Positions 8,807 to 17,540 of a DNA stretch of 64,000 nucleotides are shown here, piece after piece. The stretch comes from Caballeronia terrestris. Its GTDB lineage: Bacteria; Pseudomonadota; Gammaproteobacteria; Burkholderiales; Burkholderiaceae. The notes below the pieces were generated by a model, which saw only the letters and a program-made list of their open reading frames with translations, did not search any database and had not been told where the DNA came from. The stretch covers positions 96,305 to 160,304 of the forward strand of contig NZ_FCOL02000012.1 of assembly GCF_001544515.1 (NCBI RefSeq), given 5' to 3'. Each line of letters begins with the position of its first letter. Position 1 is the first letter of the stretch. The translations under genes were made by a program, and so were the position numbers.

Positions 8807-9648
8807 GCTTGTCTCCCCTCTTCTAGCGCGGCGAGCGCCAGTTGCCATTCGTGCGGATCGACGCGGATGAAGTGATTCTTTTCGCGCTCTTCCAGGAACG
8901 GCACGCCGCAACCCATGCGCGTATCGCAGACGATGATGCGCGGCCGTGGTTCCGCATGATTGCGCGCGCTGTCGAATGCTGTCTGTACGGTATCGATGTC
9001 GTTGCCGTCGATGCGCTGCACGTACCAGCCGAATGCTTCCAGCTTTTCGACGAGCGGCTCGAACTGCATGATCTGCGTCGAGGGGCCATCGGCCTGCTGG
9101 TTGTTCACATCGACGACGGCGATCAGGTTGTCGAGCTTCCAGTGCGCCGCCGACATGATCCCCTCCCAGATCGCGCCTTCATCGAGCTCGCCGTCGGAAA
9201 AGAGCGTGTAGACGAATGCGTCGGAACCCTTGCGCTTGAGGCCGAGGCAACGGCCGACCGCGATCGTCAGACCGTGGCCGAGCGATCCGCCTGACATCTC
9301 CATACCCGGCGTGTAGCTCGCCATGCCGGACATCGGCAGGCGGCTGTCGTCGCTGCCGTAGGTCTCGAGTTCTTCCGGCGGCAGGAAGCCCGCTTCGAAC
9401 AGCGCTGCATAGAGCGCGATCGCATAGTGGCCGTTCGAGAGCAGGAAGCGGTCGCGGCCTTCCCACTCGGGGTTCTCGGGCTGATAGCGCATCGCGCCGA
9501 AGTAGGCCACCGCCAGCACGTCGGCGATGTCGAGTGCCTGGCCGATGTAGCCCTGCCCCTGCACTTCGCCCATCAGAAGCGCATTGCGCCGAATGCGGTA
9601 GGCGCGTTCCGCGATAGGGGCGCGTTGCCCGGCTTCGCTCGTATTCAC
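8803..9648 (-). CDS. Transketolase, N-terminal (ThDP-binding) subunit
   Basis: A 281-aa chain equal to the first domain of transketolase. It has the conserved His74 in SNGHYA, GGSLGHG, and the ThDP/Mg motif SDGELDEG ending in VDVNNQQ. It pairs with the C-terminal subunit encoded immediately downstream. It is the first gene of the minus-strand operon and divergent from the LysR gene, with about 210 bases between them holding both promoters. Confidence 0.9.
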   Translation of the reverse strand: MNTSEAGQRAPIAERAYRIRRNALLMGEVQGQGYIGQALDIADVLAVAYFGAMRYQPENPEWEGRDRFLLSNGHYAIALYAALFEAGFLPPEELETYGSDDSRLPMSGMASYTPGMEMSGGSLGHGLTIAVGRCLGLKRKGSDAFVYTLFSDGELDEGAIWEGIMSAAHWKLDNLIAVVDVNNQQADGPSTQIMQFEPLVEKLEAFGWYVQRIDGNDIDTVQTAFDSARNHAEPRPRIIVCDTRMGCGVPFLEEREKNHFIRVDPHEWQLALAALEEGRQA

Positions 9649-9796
9649 ACGTGTCTCCTTTTATCGGCAGACGTATGAGCTGTCGGCCTGTTTTCGGACG
9701 ATGCGAAGGACCTGTTTCAGCGCCCTGGCATCTACCTCGCCGTATCGGGAAAACCCTTGTTCCATAAGGCTCGGCGAGTGATTCAAGCGTATCGGC

Positions 9797-9814
9797 TTGA
9801 GCTTCTGCGCTCAA
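9797..9814. promoter_or_regulatory. Candidate LysR-type operator
   Basis: TTGAGC and GCTCAA form a perfect inverted repeat around six bases, 49 bases before the LysR start and about 150 before the transketolase operon. LysR-type regulators usually bind such dyads in the divergent promoter they share with their target. A looser TTCAAG/CTTGAG dyad overlaps it on the left. The assignment rests on position and symmetry only. Confidence 0.35.
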
Positions 9815-9862
9815 ACGAATTAAAGTGGCTGATCGCTGAATTGAATTCACCTGGTTACTGCA

Positions 9863-10753
9863 ATGCAAAATCGCGCGACACTCAAGTCGATACAAGCCTT
9901 CGAGGCCGCAGCCAGGCTCTCGTCATTTGCGCTTGCAGCAGAAGAGTTGTTCGTGACACCTTCGGCGATCAGCCATCAGGTGAAGCTGCTGGAGGACCAA
10001 TTGGGGGTGCGGCTCTTTCATCGTGTGCATCGTGCGGTGGTGCTCACCGACATCGGCCGCAAGTACGCCGAGGAGATCGGCGCGGCGTTCGGGCGCATCG
10101 AATCGGCGACGCGGGACATCGGCCGTGTCGCAAAGAGCGACATCCTCACCGTGCATTCGACGCCGAGCTTCGCGACGCAATGGCTGATGTCGCGGCTAGC
10201 GCGTTTCAGCGCGCTGAATCCGGACATCGACGTGCGGCTCAATGCATCAACGGAACTGTGCGACCTGACAACGGGCGCCGTCGATGTCGAGATCCGCTAT
10301 GGCGCTCGCAAGATGCAGCCCGCCGGCACGATGGTGCTCGAATTGCCGCCGGAAACAATCGTGCCGCTTTGCTCGCCCTCGCTGATGCAGGGCGAGCATC
10401 CGATCCGCACGGTCGCGGACTTGCGGCACCATGCGCTGATTCACAGCGAGGGGTGTCTCGTGGGATGGCGCGACTGGATGCGGCTGCATCGGAAGACGGT
10501 CGTGGACATCACGCGCGGGCCGCGCTTCGCGCGCTCGTTCATGGCGATCAGCGCGGCGGCCGATGGGATGGGCGTGTGTCTGGAGAGCCTGCTGCTCGTG
10601 AACCGGGAACTCGAAACAGGGCGGCTCGTGGCGCCGCTCGGCGAGGAAGGGCTCAAGGTGAACGGCTACACGATGAATCTGCTGAAATCGCGCGCGGAAC
10701 TGCCGAAGCTGCGCAGCTTCCAGGATTGGCTGTTTGCCGAGCTTGAAAAATGA
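9863..10753 (+). CDS. LysR-family transcriptional regulator (GcvA-like)
   Basis: A 296-aa LysR regulator. The winged helix-turn-helix spans residues 5-62 (FAAAAEELFVTPSAISHQV is shortened here to its pattern: Ala-rich helix, then TPSAISHQ recognition helix). A linker and a two-lobe effector domain follow, the latter with the SLLLV element seen in GcvA-like proteins. It is transcribed away from the transketolase/TRAP operon and is probably its regulator, responding to the imported substrate or an intermediate. Confidence 0.9.
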   Translation: MQNRATLKSIQAFEAAARLSSFALAAEELFVTPSAISHQVKLLEDQLGVRLFHRVHRAVVLTDIGRKYAEEIGAAFGRIESATRDIGRVAKSDILTVHSTPSFATQWLMSRLARFSALNPDIDVRLNASTELCDLTTGAVDVEIRYGARKMQPAGTMVLELPPETIVPLCSPSLMQGEHPIRTVADLRHHALIHSEGCLVGWRDWMRLHRKTVVDITRGPRFARSFMAISAAADGMGVCLESLLLVNRELETGRLVAPLGEEGLKVNGYTMNLLKSRAELPKLRSFQDWLFAELEK

Positions 10754-10765
10754 AGCAGGCGTCCT

Positions 10766-11188
10766 TCAGGCTCTCTGCAAAAGATCCATCGCTTTTTCGG
10801 CATCGGCCAACGAATCGACAGCGAGATAGGCAATGAACTGCGTGCCGAGTACCGCAGCGGATACGCCCCTGAGATTGATCCCGCCTTCGGCCAGTATCTG
10901 GCTTAGTTGCGCGATGATCCCCAACTGGTCCATACCCATGACGCGCACCGAATGCAGGCTCGGGCTGACGCTGAATCCGACTTGAGTCGCGGCGCGTACT
11001 TCCTGCTCGCCTTGCAGCGGCGCGACGAACACGACGCCCTTCCCCGGCGATTCCGGCGTCCTTCGCGCGACGACAAATTGCAAATCGGCAGCGGCATCGC
11101 GCAACGCGTTTAATACATGCGCCAGTCCGCCCGCCTTGTCATCGATAGTGGCGGCCCACACATCGACGAGTTCTACGTTGAGTTCCAT
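10766..11188 (-). CDS. ACT-domain protein (two ACT repeats)
   Basis: A 140-aa protein built from two ACT-like halves, residues about 1-65 and 72-140. The second carries the classical pattern MDQLGIIAQLSQILAEGGINL. ACT domains bind small molecules, mostly amino acids. No catalytic domain is attached, so it may be a sensor or a regulatory subunit. It converges on the LysR gene with only 12 bases between stops. GAGGG precedes the ATG. Confidence 0.75.
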   Translation of the reverse strand: MELNVELVDVWAATIDDKAGGLAHVLNALRDAAADLQFVVARRTPESPGKGVVFVAPLQGEQEVRAATQVGFSVSPSLHSVRVMGMDQLGIIAQLSQILAEGGINLRGVSAAVLGTQFIAYLAVDSLADAEKAMDLLQRA

Positions 11189-11326
11189 GACATTCCCTCG
11201 CGCCTGAAACGGCTTCCCTATAAAAATCTACTTCACCGAGGGCGTGCGGGCAAGGTCGGTAGCGGGAGTTTCAGCGAGTGCCATGCGGTTGATCAGCATC
11301 AATACGCCCTGCGCGCGATGCGGCTA

Positions 11327-12448
11327 TCAATCGCCTTCAGCGACCTCGCGGCGCCTGCCTGCCCTCGACCCGGCGTTCGCATGATGCGTCCCTGCACCGA
11401 CGCTCGACTCCCGTACGACCAATTCCGGCACCGCGAAAAACTGCACGGTCGGCTTTTCATCGTCTGCGGATTCATTCAGCCGCGCCAATAGCGTCTCGCT
11501 CGCCATCGAGCCGAGCTTGTCGGCGCCTGCGGACAGCGTCGTCAGAGGCGGATTCGTATGCTCGGCAGCCACCACGTTGTCGCAGCCGACCACCGCCAGC
11601 GCCTTGCCCGCGCGTTTGCCCATCCTGTCGAGTTCGTGCAGCACGCCGATCGCCACCTGATCGTTGTAGCAAACGACCGCCGTCGGCCGGGGCTTCATCT
11701 CGAAGATCGCGCGCACCGCCTGGCGCCCGCCTTCGGGCGTCAGTTCGACGTCGATGATCCAATCGTCGGCGACCGGCAAGCCGTGCTTCGCCATCGCCGA
11801 CATGAAGCCTTCCCGACGCTGCTTCGCCACCGCATAACCCGCGCGATGCCCGGCGAACGCGATCCGCGTATGCCCTTCGCCGATCAGGTGCTCGGTGGCG
11901 AGCGCAAACCCGTAGCCGTTATCGACACCGACGGTATCGACGTCGACGCCCATCGGCCGCATCACGAGCACGAGCGGAATGCCCCACGACTGGATCTCGC
12001 GCGGCAGTTGATCGTCGGTTCCCAATGCGGGCGACATGATCAGGCCCGCGACGTTCTGCTCGCGCATCGAGCGCAGCACGCGCGTCTGCGTCGCGACGCT
12101 TTCGGCGGTGTGCGCCATCAGCGTCGTGTAGCCCGCCTGCGCGAGCACCCGCTCGATCGCGACCAGCAACTCAACGAAGAACGGATTCGTGAGGTCGTTG
12201 ATCACCATGCCGATCGTCGTGCTCCGACGCCCTCGCAGCGCCGCAGCTCCGCGGTTGTACACGTAACCGAGACTGCGGGCCGCCTCGCGCACCTTCTCGG
12301 CAGTCTCCGCCTTGATACGCGGACTTTCCTGAAGCACGAGCGAAACCGTCGACTTCGAAACGCCCGCGCTCGCCGCGATGTCCTGAATCGTCGGACCAGA
12401 CTTTATGTTGCTTTGCACAATTGGAACGTTCCAAAAAGTGTTTGACAT
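11327..12448 (-). CDS. LacI-family transcriptional regulator
   Basis: About 373 aa. The DNA-binding helix-turn-helix is PTIQDIAASAGVSKSTVS (residues 19-36), followed by the hinge and a periplasmic-binding-protein-like sensor domain with VGVDNGYGFALATEHLI. It is divergent from the oxidoreductase/CoA-transferase/ABC cluster. The start is uncertain: the ATG at 12448 has no clear ribosome site and its codons 6-10 are themselves an operator palindrome. A GTG at 12418 would give a protein starting eight residues before the HTH, closer to normal LacI proteins. Autoregulation is very likely. Confidence 0.9.
   Translation of the reverse strand: MSNTFWNVPIVQSNIKSGPTIQDIAASAGVSKSTVSLVLQESPRIKAETAEKVREAARSLGYVYNRGAAALRGRRSTTIGMVINDLTNPFFVELLVAIERVLAQAGYTTLMAHTAESVATQTRVLRSMREQNVAGLIMSPALGTDDQLPREIQSWGIPLVLVMRPMGVDVDTVGVDNGYGFALATEHLIGEGHTRIAFAGHRAGYAVAKQRREGFMSAMAKHGLPVADDWIIDVELTPEGGRQAVRAIFEMKPRPTAVVCYNDQVAIGVLHELDRMGKRAGKALAVVGCDNVVAAEHTNPPLTTLSAGADKLGSMASETLLARLNESADDEKPTVQFFAVPELVVRESSVGAGTHHANAGSRAGRRREVAEGD
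12421..12434. promoter_or_regulatory. LacI-type operator 1
   Basis: Perfect 14-bp palindrome TTGGAACGTTCCAA. It lies inside the first codons of the longest lacI reading frame or just before the alternative GTG start. Binding here would block the regulator's own transcription. Confidence 0.75.
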
Positions 12449-12472
12449 CGATAATCCAGTCTACTACATTGA

Positions 12473-12486
12473 TTGGAACGATCCAA
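12473..12486. promoter_or_regulatory. LacI-type operator 2
   Basis: TTGGAACGATCCAA matches operators 1 and 3 except at one central base. Its centre is 52 bp from that of operator 1 and 23 bp from that of operator 3. It lies in the divergent promoter. Confidence 0.72.
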
Positions 12487-12494
12487 CGACAGAA

Positions 12495-12510
12495 ATTGGA
12501 ACGTTCCAAT
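12495..12510. promoter_or_regulatory. LacI-type operator 3
   Basis: Perfect 16-bp palindrome ATTGGAACGTTCCAAT, ten bases before the oxidoreductase ATG. It overlaps the leader and ribosome-site region, so bound repressor would stop transcription of the cluster. Confidence 0.78.
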
Positions 12511-12520
12511 GGAGAGAGAC

Positions 12521-13537
12521 ATGTCGACAAAAGTTACTTGGGCGCTGATCGGCGCGAGCACGATCGCCGACGAATGGATGGTCGATGCGATTCGCTTGCA
12601 AGGCGGCGCGATCGCAGCGGTGGTGAGCGGACAAGCGGAGCGCGCTCGCGCCTTCGCCGACAAACACGGCATTGCCGCGCCGTCGACCGATCTCGACGCC
12701 GTACTGGCCGATCCCGCGATCGACGCCGTCTATGTCAGCAGCACCAACGAGAAGCATCTGCCGCAAGTGCTGGCCGCCGCGAAAGCGGGCAAGCACGTGC
12801 TCTGCGAAAAGCCGCTCGCACTCGCTGAAACCGAAGCCGCGCAGATGATCGAAGCGTGCGCCGCGCAGAAAGTCGTGCTCGGCACCAACCACCATCTGCG
12901 CTGCGCGGCGACGCATCGCAAGATGCGCGAACTGATTCGCGCGGGCGCCGTCGGCACGCCGCTCTTCGTGCGCGTCTTTCACGCGGTGTCGCTGCCGCCG
13001 CATCTGCGCGGATGGCGCGTCGAGCGCCAGGACGCGGGCGGCGGCGTCGTGCTCGACATTTCGGTTCACGACGTCGATACGCTGCGCTTCCTTCTCGACG
13101 ACGAACCGGTCGAAGTCAACGCGATGACCTCGTCGGGACACATGGGCGCGGCGGGTCTCGCCGACGGCGTGATGGCGATCATCCGCTTCCAGAACGGCGT
13201 GCTTGCCCAGATCCACGACGCCTTCACCGTCCCCTTCGCCCCGACGGGCCTCGAAGTCCACGGCACGGCAGGGTCGCTCTTCGCGCGCGACGTGATGACA
13301 CAGCGCCCGCTCGGCGACGTGCAACTGCGCAACGCCGAAGGCACGCACGACGTCGCCATCGATCACGCCAACCTTTACGCGACTTCCGTCGCCCAGTTTC
13401 ATCGCGCGATCCGCGACGGGGAAAGCCCGGCCGCGACCGGCATCGACGGATACCGCTCGCTCGTCACCGCGCTCGCGCTCGTCGAGTCCGCCGAAGCGGG
13501 CGAGCACGTCCGCGTTCCGAATCAATTTGCCCGTTGA
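12521..13537 (+). CDS. Gfo/Idh/MocA-family NAD(P)-dependent oxidoreductase
   Basis: 338 aa. N-terminal Rossmann domain (GASTIADEW at about residues 10-18), the family hallmark CEKPLA, then the C-terminal beta-sheet domain with the GGGVVLDISVHDVD region that forms the active site. Members oxidise sugars, inositols or cyclic polyols. The ATG at 12521 follows GGAGAG; in-frame upstream starts lie inside operator 3 and are unlikely. It is the first gene of the LacI-controlled cluster and probably performs an early oxidation or epimerisation of the imported sugar. Confidence 0.88.
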   Translation: MSTKVTWALIGASTIADEWMVDAIRLQGGAIAAVVSGQAERARAFADKHGIAAPSTDLDAVLADPAIDAVYVSSTNEKHLPQVLAAAKAGKHVLCEKPLALAETEAAQMIEACAAQKVVLGTNHHLRCAATHRKMRELIRAGAVGTPLFVRVFHAVSLPPHLRGWRVERQDAGGGVVLDISVHDVDTLRFLLDDEPVEVNAMTSSGHMGAAGLADGVMAIIRFQNGVLAQIHDAFTVPFAPTGLEVHGTAGSLFARDVMTQRPLGDVQLRNAEGTHDVAIDHANLYATSVAQFHRAIRDGESPAATGIDGYRSLVTALALVESAEAGEHVRVPNQFAR

Positions 13538-13558
13538 GCACGTCAGAGGAGACGCACC

Positions 13559-15151
13559 GTGGTTTCTAGCAAGGTCATTTCACTGGAGAAGGCAGCGAGC
13601 CTGATCAACGACGGCGACACGGTCACCGTCAGTTCATCGAGCGGCCTCGGTTGTCCGGATGCGATGCTCGCCGCGATCGGCGCGCGTTTCGACAATGAGA
13701 ACCATCCGCGCCGCCTGACGCTGCTCCATCCGATCGCCGCCGGCGACATGTACGGGATCAAGGGCATCGATCACGTCGCGAAGAAAGGGCTCGTCGATTG
13801 CGTGATCGCCGGCTCGTTTCCGAGCGGTCCGTCGAGCCTGCCGATGCCTGACATCTGGCACATGATCGTCGACAACGATATCCGCGCCTACAACCTGCCG
13901 AGCGGCGTGCTGTTCGACATGCACCGTGAAGTCGCGGCGAAGCGCCCGGGCGTGTTGACGAAGGTCGGACTCGATACCTTCGTCGATCCGGCGCGGCAAG
14001 GCGGCGCGATGAATGCGCTGGGTGCGGAGAACCCGATCGTCGAGAAGGTTTCGTTTGCCGGCGAAGAGTGGCTGTATTACCGCAACTTCGTGCCGCAGGT
14101 CGCCATCGTGCGCGCCACGACGGCCGACGAGCGCGGCAACCTCTCGTTCGAGCACGAAGGCGCGCTCCTCGGCGGACGCGATCAGGCGCTCGCCGTGCGC
14201 AACAACGGCGGCATCGTGATCGCGCAGGTCAAGCGCGTGGTCAAGGCCGGCTCGCTGCACACGCAGGCGGTACACATTCCGTGCAACCTCGTCGACTATG
14301 TCGTGGTCGACCCCGAGCAGAAGCAGACCACGCAGATCAACTATGACCCGGAGATCAGCGGCGAAGTGAAGCTGCCGGACAGCGCGTTCGCGTTCGCCGA
14401 GTGGAACGCGGACAAGGTGATCGCGCGGCGCGCCGCGATGGAACTCGCGCACAACGACGCCGTGAATCTCGGCTTCGGCATCTCGGCGAACGTGCCGCGC
14501 ATCGTGCTCGAAGAAGGCTATCGCGACGACGTGACGTGGGTCATCGAGCAAGGCGCGGTCGGCGGCATTCCGCTACTCGGCTTCGCGTTCGGATGCTCGG
14601 GCAACGCGGACGCGATCATGCCGTCGCCGTCGCAATTCGTGTACTTCCAGGGCGGTGGATTCGACGTCTCGCTGCTCTCGTTCCTGCAAGTCGATCGCGC
14701 GGGCAACGTCAATGTGTCGAAGCTGCCGAGCAAGCCGTATCTGACGGCGGGCTGCGGCGGATTCATCGACATCACGACGCATGCGAAGCGCATCGTGTTC
14801 AGCGGCTTCTTCACGGCGGGCGCGAAGCTCGAAGTCGGCGACGGGCGCCTCACGATCGTGAAGGAAGGCAAGAAGAAATTCATCGCCGACGTCGATCACG
14901 TGACGTTCAGCGGGCGGATGGGCCGTGAGCGCGGGCAGGAAGTGCTCTACATCACCGAGCGATGTGTGGTGCGCCTGAGCGACGCCGGACTGGAGGTGAC
15001 CGAGATCGCACCCGGCATCGACCTGCGGCGCGACGTGCTGGATCAATCCGACATCGAGTTGCGCGTCTCGCCTTCGCTCAAGGTCATGGATGCGGCGATT
15101 TTCACGGATGCGCCGTTCGGCCTGAAGCTCAAGGAGGCACGTCATGGCTGA
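13559..15151 (+). CDS. Acyl-CoA:carboxylate CoA-transferase, fused two-domain (YdiF/Pct type)
   Basis: A 530-aa protein with both halves of a family I CoA-transferase. The N-half has the GDTVTVSSSSG and AGSFPSGPS loops. The C-half has the catalytic glutamate Glu330 in the EQGAVGG motif (the ENG/EQG signature), which forms a glutamyl-CoA thioester. The start is GTG with AGAGGAG seven bases upstream. It would activate an organic acid by taking CoA from acetyl-CoA or succinyl-CoA. The gene overlaps the enoyl-CoA hydratase gene by eight bases. A CoA-transferase inside a sugar-import cluster is unusual. Confidence 0.87.
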   Translation: MVSSKVISLEKAASLINDGDTVTVSSSSGLGCPDAMLAAIGARFDNENHPRRLTLLHPIAAGDMYGIKGIDHVAKKGLVDCVIAGSFPSGPSSLPMPDIWHMIVDNDIRAYNLPSGVLFDMHREVAAKRPGVLTKVGLDTFVDPARQGGAMNALGAENPIVEKVSFAGEEWLYYRNFVPQVAIVRATTADERGNLSFEHEGALLGGRDQALAVRNNGGIVIAQVKRVVKAGSLHTQAVHIPCNLVDYVVVDPEQKQTTQINYDPEISGEVKLPDSAFAFAEWNADKVIARRAAMELAHNDAVNLGFGISANVPRIVLEEGYRDDVTWVIEQGAVGGIPLLGFAFGCSGNADAIMPSPSQFVYFQGGGFDVSLLSFLQVDRAGNVNVSKLPSKPYLTAGCGGFIDITTHAKRIVFSGFFTAGAKLEVGDGRLTIVKEGKKKFIADVDHVTFSGRMGRERGQEVLYITERCVVRLSDAGLEVTEIAPGIDLRRDVLDQSDIELRVSPSLKVMDAAIFTDAPFGLKLKEARHG

Positions 15152-15926
15152 GCGTCGATTCATCCAGATCGAACGTACAGGACCGGTCGCGGTCGTCACG
15201 CTCGATCGTCCCGAGAAGCTGAATTCGCTCACGCCTTCCATGCTCGACGAGCTCGAAGCCGCGGCGGCCAGCCTCGAATCCGATGCGACGCTGCGCGCCG
15301 TCATGCTCACGGGCGCCGGAGAGAGGGCGTTCTGCGTCGGCGCGGACATCAACGAATGGGCGGCGTTGGCGCCGCTCGACATGTGGCGCGTGTGGGTTGC
15401 GCGGGGTCATCGCATTTTCGACCGGTGGGCTGCGTTGCGCTTGCCCGTCGTGGCCGCCATCAACGGTCCCGCGTTCGGCGGCGGGCTGGAACTTGCGGCG
15501 GTCGCGGACGTGCGCGTCGCCGATCCGGCCGCAACCTTCGCGCTGCCCGAAGCGAGCATCGCGACGTGTCCCGGATGGTCCGGCACGCAGCGGCTCGTTT
15601 CGCTGATCGGCCCGAGCCACGTGAAGTCGCTTGCGCTGACGGGCCGCAGGATCGATGCGCAGCGCGCCTACGCGATTGGCCTTGTCGACGAAGTCTCCGA
15701 TCCGAAGCAGTCGCTTCGCGCGGCTCTCGCAGTCGCGGAAAAGATCGCGACGCTCGCGCCGGTCTCCGTGCAACTGACCAAGCAACTGATCAACGCCGCT
15801 TCCGGCTTCGGGGCGGGTGCCACGCTGGAAGCCATGGCCGGAGCGCTGTCCGCAACGACGAATGACGCGCGGGAAGGCATGGCGAGCTTTCGCGAACGTC
15901 GCAACGCGAATTACGAGGGTCACTGA
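15144..15926 (+). CDS. Enoyl-CoA hydratase/isomerase family protein
   Basis: A 260-aa crotonase-fold enzyme. The oxyanion-hole elements are FCVGADINEW and GPAFGGGLELA. Both glutamates typical of true hydratases are present, in GGGLELA and in LPEASIA. AAGGAGG precedes the ATG, inside the end of the CoA-transferase gene. It probably hydrates, or hydrates and cleaves, the CoA ester made by the transferase. Combined with the following aldehyde dehydrogenase, the set recalls the Ech/Vdh side-chain shortening of hydroxycinnamates, though that link is inference. Confidence 0.88.
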   Translation: MAERRFIQIERTGPVAVVTLDRPEKLNSLTPSMLDELEAAAASLESDATLRAVMLTGAGERAFCVGADINEWAALAPLDMWRVWVARGHRIFDRWAALRLPVVAAINGPAFGGGLELAAVADVRVADPAATFALPEASIATCPGWSGTQRLVSLIGPSHVKSLALTGRRIDAQRAYAIGLVDEVSDPKQSLRAALAVAEKIATLAPVSVQLTKQLINAASGFGAGATLEAMAGALSATTNDAREGMASFRERRNANYEGH

Positions 15927-15927
15927 A

Positions 15928-17469
15928 ATGACGAATCAACTTGCAGTTCCCGCCGCTTCCGCGCTTTTGAGCATGGCTGAAGCGCCGAAGCACGAAGCGT
16001 TCACCGGCCGGATGTACATCGACGGCAAGTGGACCGAATCCGCCGACGGACAGCGCTTCGAACGCCTCAGTCCCGCGCATGGTCACGCTGTCAGCTCGTT
16101 TCCCGAGGCGACTGCGGCCGATGTCGAAACCGCGATCAATGCCGCCGAGAACGCATATCGGCATGGGCCCTGGCCGAAGCTCAAGGGCGTCGAACGTGCG
16201 CGAGTGCTGCTCGCGGTCGCGCAGGGCATCAAGGCGCGCGTCGAAAAAATGGCACTGCTCGAATCGCTCGAAACGGGCAAGCCGCTGACGCAAGCACGCG
16301 GCGAAGTATCGGGCTGCGTCGATCTCTGGGAATACGCGGCGAGCCTCGCCCGCACGACCAGCGGCGATGCCTACGACACCCTCGGCGAAGACATGCTCGG
16401 CATCGTGCTGCGTCAACCGGTCGGCGTGGTCGGATTGATCACGCCGTGGAATTTCCCGATCTGGATTCTTTCGCAGAAGCTGCCCTTCGCGCTCGCCGCC
16501 GGCTGCACCTGCATCGTCAAGCCGAGCGAGCTGACGTCGAGCACCACCGTCATCCTGATGGAGATTCTCGAGGAAGCAGGCGTGCCGCCGGGCGTCGTCA
16601 ACGTGGTGACCGGTAAAGGTCCGACCGTAGGACAGCCGCTCGCCGAACATCCCGCCATCGACATGCTCTCGTTCACCGGTTCCACGCGAGTCGGCAGCAT
16701 GCTCGGCGGGTTGGCATCGAAGAACCTGAAGAAAGTCGCGCTCGAACTCGGCGGCAAGAATCCGCAGATCGTCTTCCCCGACTGCGACTGGGACGCGATG
16801 GTCGATGCGGTCGTCTTCGGCGTGTACTTCAACGCCGGCGAATGCTGCAACAGCGGCAGCCGGGTCATCGTTCACGAATCGATCGCCGAGCGGTTTGCTG
16901 AAGCTGTGATCGAGCGTGCACGGCAGGTTCCGGTCGGCGATCCGCTGCACCCGGACAGCAAGATCGGCGCGATCGTAAGCGAAAACCAGTTGAACGACAT
17001 CCTCGGCAACATCGAGAAAGGCGTCGCGGCGGGCGCGCGGCTGCGCCTCGGCGGCAAGCGCTACGACGCGAAAGGCCTCTATCTGGAGCCGACCATCATC
17101 ACCGACGCGACGCCCGCCATGAGTATCGCGCGCGACGAAATCTTCGGTCCGGTGCTCGTCGTCATCCCCTTCTCCGATGCAGCGCAGGCCGTCGACATCG
17201 CCAATGACACCGCCTACGGCCTGTCCGCCGCCGTCTGGAGCCGCGACATCGATACGTGCCTCACGGTCGCGCGCGGCGTCGATGCCGGAACGGTCTGGGT
17301 CAATACGTTTCTCGATGGCTATCCGGAGTTGCCCTTCGGCGGATTCAAGTCGAGCGGCGTCGGGCGCGAACTGGGCAAGCAGGCGGTCGAGGACTACACA
17401 GAGACCAAGACGATCCAGCTCCACATTGGGGAGCGGAAGAACTGGTGGTTACCGCGTAGCGCCGCCTGA
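15928..17469 (+). CDS. NAD(P)-dependent aldehyde dehydrogenase
   Basis: A 513-aa class I/II-like ALDH. The start is the ATG at 15928, one base after the hydratase stop; the longer frame would overlap that gene. Motifs include the cofactor segment TPWNFPIW, SFTGSTRVG, catalytic Glu in LELGGKNP and catalytic Cys in NAGECCNSGSR. It oxidises an aldehyde, perhaps the product of the preceding hydratase/lyase or a sugar-derived aldehyde. Betaine-aldehyde-like members are equally compatible by sequence. Confidence 0.9.
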   Translation: MTNQLAVPAASALLSMAEAPKHEAFTGRMYIDGKWTESADGQRFERLSPAHGHAVSSFPEATAADVETAINAAENAYRHGPWPKLKGVERARVLLAVAQGIKARVEKMALLESLETGKPLTQARGEVSGCVDLWEYAASLARTTSGDAYDTLGEDMLGIVLRQPVGVVGLITPWNFPIWILSQKLPFALAAGCTCIVKPSELTSSTTVILMEILEEAGVPPGVVNVVTGKGPTVGQPLAEHPAIDMLSFTGSTRVGSMLGGLASKNLKKVALELGGKNPQIVFPDCDWDAMVDAVVFGVYFNAGECCNSGSRVIVHESIAERFAEAVIERARQVPVGDPLHPDSKIGAIVSENQLNDILGNIEKGVAAGARLRLGGKRYDAKGLYLEPTIITDATPAMSIARDEIFGPVLVVIPFSDAAQAVDIANDTAYGLSAAVWSRDIDTCLTVARGVDAGTVWVNTFLDGYPELPFGGFKSSGVGRELGKQAVEDYTETKTIQLHIGERKNWWLPRSAA

Positions 17470-17540
17470 AAAGCACTAAGGGGCACGCCAATCCAAAGCA
17501 GTGAACTCAGAAATATCCCTCGAAAGAAGGGAACCTCATC

